Assembly: GCA_002419135.1 (NCBI GenBank)
Contig: DIFM01000006.1
Span: forward strand, 1-17,009
Direction of reading: 5' to 3'
DNA: 17,009 bases
From: Dehalococcoidia bacterium UBA5748
GTDB lineage: Bacteria; Chloroflexota; Dehalococcoidia; Dehalococcoidales; UBA5627
In this document: piece by piece, positions 13,676 through 17,009 of the stretch
How the letters are laid out: each line of letters begins with the position of its first letter
Position numbering within the stretch: the first letter of the stretch is position 1
The notes under the pieces: model-generated
What the model was told of the DNA's origin: nothing
The model's input: only the letters and a program-made list of their open reading frames with translations
Database searches by the model: none
Program-made: the position numbers and the translations under genes

Positions 13676-13683
13676 ATATTAAT

Positions 13684-13935
13684 TTACTCGTAACGTTCGA
13701 TGTTATCTATTTTATACTGGGGATTGTATTCGGGCTCTTCTTGCGGTTCATTATCCTGATTATCCTCAGGAGAGGTTTTCTTCTCTCTTGTGAAGAGAGT
13801 TTTTATACCTGTAGATTTATTAAACAACCAGCCGATAAGCCACATGCATACAGCCAGGGATGCCAGTACCAAAACCACCAGAAGGAACCCGAATCCGCCA
13901 ACCTGCAAGGCTTGTCCCCAGTCAACACCTGTCAT
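13684..13935 (-). CDS. oadG: Sodium-pumping decarboxylase, gamma subunit (OadG-like)
   Basis: Small 83-aa subunit with one N-terminal transmembrane helix (about residues 13-38, VGGFGFLLVVLVLASLAVCM) and an acidic, Pro-rich C-terminal tail (PEDNQDNEPQEEPEYNP). That is the usual plan of OadG/MmdD gamma or delta subunits, which tether the carboxyltransferase to the beta subunit. The assignment rests mainly on this architecture and on its position directly before oadB, 8 bases apart. The start ATG (13933-13935) follows GGGGAAGGG about 10 bases upstream. It lies downstream of the clpC terminator; a promoter between them is not obvious. Confidence 0.82.
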   Translation of the reverse strand: MTGVDWGQALQVGGFGFLLVVLVLASLAVCMWLIGWLFNKSTGIKTLFTREKKTSPEDNQDNEPQEEPEYNPQYKIDNIERYE

Positions 13936-13978
13936 GTTATATTGCCCTTCCCCTAATCGAGATATGTTTAATATACAT

Positions 13979-14018
13979 AAAAAAGGGGCGTTTAGTAATT
14001 GATTCTGCCAACGCCCCT
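13979..14018 (-). terminator. Rho-independent terminator of clpC
   Basis: AGGGGCGTT (13984-13992) pairs with AACGCCCCT (14010-14018) across a 17-base loop. On the minus strand the stem is followed by TTTTTTAT. It lies about 30 bases past the clpC stop. Confidence 0.85.
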
Positions 14019-14048
14019 CATACTGTTATCTATATAAACATAACGAAA

Positions 14049-16577
14049 TTAAATGTCCATTATGTCCGTGCTGCTGTCGCCGGGCAATGCGCCCACCGGT
14101 GTCGGCAGCTTAAGCGCTTCTTCGTCCTCGGGCGGAGCGGCTTGTATGACGATGGAGTCCTCTTCAAGGTCGACACAGATGATATCGCCGGCCTTAAAAT
14201 TACCGCGCAGGATATCATCCGATATTCTATCTTCCAGCATATCCTGAATCACGCGGCGCAGCGGACGCGCACCGTATACTTCGTCGTAACCTTTCTTGCC
14301 GAGGAAATCTTTGGCTTCTTCTGATACTCTGAGTTTGATTTCTTTTTCCGCCAGCTGTTTGGTTACGCTTGCCAGCATCAAATCGACAATTTCTCTTATT
14401 TGCTCTTTATCGAGCGGATGGAAGACAATGACCGAGTCGATACGGTTCAGGAATTCCGGTTTGAATTTCTTTTTGACTTCCTCCATCAGCTTGTCTTTCA
14501 TATTGGTATAAGATTGCTGTTGTTCTTTAACTTTATCGCTTCTCGAAGCAAAGCCGATTGCGGGACCCTTACGAATCAATTCCGCTCCGATGTTGCTGGT
14601 CATAATTATGATACAGTTGCGGAAATCCACTCTTCTGCCTTTGGCATCGGTCAGATGCCCGTCATCGAAAATCTGCAGCAGTATATTAAATACGTCTTCG
14701 TGCGCCTTCTCGATTTCATCTAATAGTATGCAGCAGTAGGATTTTCTTCTCACTGCTTCGGTAAGCTGTCCGCCTTCTTCAAAACCGACATATCCGGGGG
14801 GAGCCCCGACCAGCCTTGATACGGAGAACTTCTCCATAAATTCCGACATATCGATACGCACCAGCGTATCCTCGTTGCCGAACATAAACTCTGCCAGCGC
14901 CCTTGCCAGTTCGGTCTTGCCGACGCCGGTAGGTCCTAAAAAGACAAAGTTGCCGATGGGGTGGCGCGGGTCTTTTAAGCCTGCTCTGGCGCGCCTGACA
15001 GCCTTGGATATGGTGGTAATCGCCTCTTCCTGCCCTACGATGCGCTTGTGCAGTTCATCTTCCATATGTAAAAGCCGCTCGGTTTCATCTTCAGCGATTT
15101 GCACTACCGGTATTCCTGTCCACATAGCGACTACTTCGGCGATATTCTCGGGATTAACCTCGGGTTTTTCGCTTTGCTGTTTTTCCGCCGTCATTTCTTC
15201 CAGTTCTTTTATCTTATCGCCGGTCTCTATTTCGTGCTGTCGCATATCGGCAGCGGTATCATATTCCTGGGCTTCCAGCGCTTCCTCTTTACCCTTGCGG
15301 AATTGTTCTTCTTCCTGCTTGAGCTTTTTTAATTCCACCGGCTTGGCATAGTATTTTATTCTGACGCGCGATGATGCTTCATCGATTAAGTCGATGGCTT
15401 TATCCGGCAAAAAGCGGTCGGGAATATACCTGCTGGCAAAGCTAACCGCCGATTTTAAGGCTTCATCGCTGATGGTCAGCTGGTGATGCTCTTCGTAGCG
15501 GGCTTTAACCCCGCGTAGTATTTCAAGCGCTTCTTCTTCGGAAGGCTCTTCGACTAATATCGGCTGGAAGCGGCGCTCCAACGCCGAGTCGCGCTCGATA
15601 TGCTTGCGGTAATCATCCAGAGTGGTTGCGCCGATGCACTGCAATTCGCCTCTTGCCAACGAAGGCTTCAGAATATTGGCAGCGTCCACCGCCCCTTCGG
15701 CGGCTCCCGCTCCCATCATAGTATGAAATTCATCGATAAAAACAATGCAGTTTCCGGCAGTCTTGATTTCCTCGATGACCTTCTTTAATCTCTCTTCGAA
15801 TTCGCCGCGGTACTTGGTTCCGGCAACCACGGATGCAATATCCAAAGCCACCACTCTCTTTTTCTCCAGCGTTTCGGGAACATCTCCGTCTACAATACGA
15901 TGAGCCAGCCCCTCTACTATGGCGGTCTTTCCGACACCGGGTTCGCCGATGAGAGCCGGGTTGTTCTTGGTGCGGCGGCTGAGTATCTGTATTAACCTTT
16001 CGATTTCTTTTTCGCGTCCGATGACCGGGTCGAGTTTATCGGCACGGGCAGCGGCCGTTAAGTCATGGCTGACCTGATCGAGGGTCGGGGTGCGGCTGGT
16101 GTTTGTCTGTCGCACCATGCGGCTTTTTGCCGAGCTCTGAGCAGCCAGTCTGGTAACTTCGCCGCGCGCTTTTTCAAGTGTTACTCCGAAGCTGTCCAGC
16201 ACTTTGGAGGCTACACCCTCTCCTTCACGCAGTAAACCGAGCAGCAGGTGTTCCGTTCCTATGTAGGTGTGCCCTAACTGGCGCGCTTCGTCTATTGCCA
16301 GTTCCAGCACTCTCTTTGCTTTGGTGGTAAGACCGGACGTGTTGACATTTGACTTGTCGCCCGGTCCTATAACATACTCGACTGCCTGGGATATTTTCCC
16401 CAGATTAAGGCCCATTCCCACCAGAACGCGTGCCGCTACGCCGTCCTCTTCCTTTACCAGTCCGAGAAGAATATGCTCGGTGCCGATATAGTTATGATTC
16501 AGACGCTGTGCCTCATCCTGTGCAAGGGTGAGAACCCTGCGAGCTCTTTCAGAAAATTTGTCGAATCGGCTGGCCAT
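14049..16577 (-). CDS. clpC: ATP-dependent Clp protease ATP-binding subunit ClpC
   Basis: Cytoplasmic Hsp100 unfoldase that feeds substrates to ClpP. The 842-aa length is normal for ClpC. From N to C: two Clp_N repeats (about 5-55 and 85-135, each with the YIGTEH(I/L)LLGL motif); AAA+ domain 1 with Walker A GEPGVGKT (211-218) and Walker B VFIDEFHTM; a short middle domain with a UVR-like coiled segment (about 418-470), which marks ClpC and not ClpB; AAA+ domain 2 with Walker A GPTGVGKT (548-555) and LLDEIEKAH; and a C-terminal D2-small domain (GYDEVYGARPLRR), with a ~45-residue acidic tail. The ATG has TAGGAGATTGAA before it. A consensus promoter is at 16624-16652 and a terminator at 13979-14018, so it is its own unit. 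No clpP, ctsR or mcsAB beside it. Confidence 0.97.
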   Translation of the reverse strand: MASRFDKFSERARRVLTLAQDEAQRLNHNYIGTEHILLGLVKEEDGVAARVLVGMGLNLGKISQAVEYVIGPGDKSNVNTSGLTTKAKRVLELAIDEARQLGHTYIGTEHLLLGLLREGEGVASKVLDSFGVTLEKARGEVTRLAAQSSAKSRMVRQTNTSRTPTLDQVSHDLTAAARADKLDPVIGREKEIERLIQILSRRTKNNPALIGEPGVGKTAIVEGLAHRIVDGDVPETLEKKRVVALDIASVVAGTKYRGEFEERLKKVIEEIKTAGNCIVFIDEFHTMMGAGAAEGAVDAANILKPSLARGELQCIGATTLDDYRKHIERDSALERRFQPILVEEPSEEEALEILRGVKARYEEHHQLTISDEALKSAVSFASRYIPDRFLPDKAIDLIDEASSRVRIKYYAKPVELKKLKQEEEQFRKGKEEALEAQEYDTAADMRQHEIETGDKIKELEEMTAEKQQSEKPEVNPENIAEVVAMWTGIPVVQIAEDETERLLHMEDELHKRIVGQEEAITTISKAVRRARAGLKDPRHPIGNFVFLGPTGVGKTELARALAEFMFGNEDTLVRIDMSEFMEKFSVSRLVGAPPGYVGFEEGGQLTEAVRRKSYCCILLDEIEKAHEDVFNILLQIFDDGHLTDAKGRRVDFRNCIIIMTSNIGAELIRKGPAIGFASRSDKVKEQQQSYTNMKDKLMEEVKKKFKPEFLNRIDSVIVFHPLDKEQIREIVDLMLASVTKQLAEKEIKLRVSEEAKDFLGKKGYDEVYGARPLRRVIQDMLEDRISDDILRGNFKAGDIICVDLEEDSIVIQAAPPEDEEALKLPTPVGALPGDSSTDIMDI

Positions 16578-16623
16578 TTCAATCTCCTAACAAAGCCGTT
16601 TTACGTATACTTAAGTCTATTTA

Positions 16624-16652
16624 ATTATAGTGCAACAAGTAGCTCAGGTCAA
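16624..16652 (-). promoter_or_regulatory. Promoter of clpC
   Basis: TTGACC (16647-16652), exactly 17 bases, then TATAAT (16624-16629) on the minus strand; start site about 40 bases before the ATG. This is a near-consensus vegetative promoter; no CIRCE element or convincing CtsR double heptad was found. Confidence 0.85.
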
Positions 16653-16748
16653 AAAACGGCAAGTGTTCTTTCTATAATACTATGTGAGGTTTCGTTATTT
16701 CGATGATTACGAGGATTTTTGTGAAAAAGAAAAAGGCTTGTATAGTCC

Positions 16749-16867
16749 CCCTGGCAGTGGCATATTTTCCACAAGGAGTTACCCCCTCAGTATCGTCTGT
16801 GCTGAAGCGTTTCACGACCGTGTTCGGGATGGGAACGGGTGGTACCACTTCGCCTAAACCACCAGGA
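16749..16867 (-). rRNA. rrf: 5S ribosomal RNA
   Basis: On the minus strand the sequence runs from CCTGGTGGTTTAGGCGAAG through ACCCGTTCCCATCCCGAACA, the hallmark loop B/C region of 5S rRNA, to GGGGTAACTCC and the closing CACTGCCAGGGG. The ends pair as helix I (CCTGGTGG with CTGCCAGG). Length is about 118 bases; each end is uncertain by 1-3 bases. A T-rich stretch (GCCTTTTTCTTTTT) follows the 3' end and may help termination. clpC lies downstream on the same strand with its own promoter. Confidence 0.95.
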
Positions 16868-16941
16868 AGGAACAAAATCCAAGCCCAGTTTTAGTTATTT
16901 AGATTTTTAAAATGCTGCTCATTTCGAGCAATTACCGAGAT

Positions 16942-16970
16942 AGTATATCAGGAAGGCTTCTGGCTGTCAA
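16942..16970 (-). promoter_or_regulatory. Strong promoter of the 5S rRNA gene
   Basis: Perfect TTGACA (16965-16970), a 17-base spacer and TATACT (16942-16947) on the minus strand. The start would be near 16935, about 68 bases before mature 5S. A small hairpin TGCTC-GAAAT-GAGCA lies in this leader and may be a processing or antitermination element. No 23S 3' end is visible in 16868-17009. Confidence 0.85.
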
Positions 16971-17009
16971 ATCGGGGTTTTGGAGAGTTACTGTCTCAGA
17001 ATTGTAGGT

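Noticed and set aside
16640..16664. Possible CtsR operator (GGTCAAA direct repeat) at the clpC promoter
   Set aside because: The first heptad is just the complement of the -35 box, and the second (CGGCAAG) matches only 4 of 7 positions; no ctsR gene is near.
16868..17009. 3' end of 23S rRNA upstream of 5S
   Set aside because: No recognisable 23S terminal sequence is present; the stretch instead holds a clear promoter and leader.

Overview
The window looks like chromosomal DNA from a Dehalococcoidia-type Chloroflexi (Chloroflexota) bacterium. The main reason is the housekeeping backbone clpC - (accessory block) - radA - ispD - ispF - cysS, all on the minus strand, which matches from memory the gene order clpC-radA-ispD-ispF-cysS of Dehalococcoides. 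The placement is an inference; no database was consulted. Intergenic spaces are full of short palindromic repeats (cores such as GATTCTTCAGTC and CGCTCGTGGTGAGC).

Layout, left to right. 1-707: remains of an integrative element at a tRNA gene. An IS3-family end (orfA frameshifted, orfB running off the window) abuts the last ~60 codons of a tyrosine recombinase that has two in-frame stops, one at the catalytic tyrosine. A shared hairpin terminator and tRNA-Ala(GGC) follow. 939-3458: ispD-ispF-cysS operon (minus), tightly packed. 3459-3828: repeats and two tandem hairpins. 3829-5217: radA (minus). 5458-6201: two-helix membrane protein of unknown function (minus), divergent from a plus-strand meso-diaminopimelate dehydrogenase (6367-7344). 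The dehydrogenase converges, through a strong two-way terminator, on a heliorhodopsin gene (7428-8189, minus). 8190-8810: 620 bases of repeats plus the heliorhodopsin promoter. 8811-11757: a LuxE-LuxC acid-reduction pair (minus). 11844-12467: GNAT acetyltransferase. 12521-13935: gamma and beta subunits of a sodium-pumping decarboxylase (oadG-oadB). 14049-16577: clpC. About 16749-16867: a 5S rRNA gene with its own consensus promoter.

How the parts fit. The core genes cover cysteinyl-tRNA charging, MEP-pathway isoprenoid synthesis, recombination repair and protein quality control. The block between radA and clpC is accessory. It holds a retinal photoreceptor-type protein, a carboxylic-acid-to-aldehyde reduction pair, the membrane half of a Na+ pump and a lysine/DAP enzyme. 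Good sigma-70-like promoters with 16-17 bp spacers can be read upstream of most transcription units (heliorhodopsin, luxEC, GNAT, the membrane protein, clpC, 5S), so these appear to be independently expressed units and not one long operon.

The most noteworthy item is the heliorhodopsin with its retinal lysine and counterion glutamate intact, in what seems to be an anaerobic lineage. The LuxE/LuxC pair without luciferase, the decarboxylase beta/gamma pair without its catalytic alpha subunit, and the free-standing 5S gene also merit attention.
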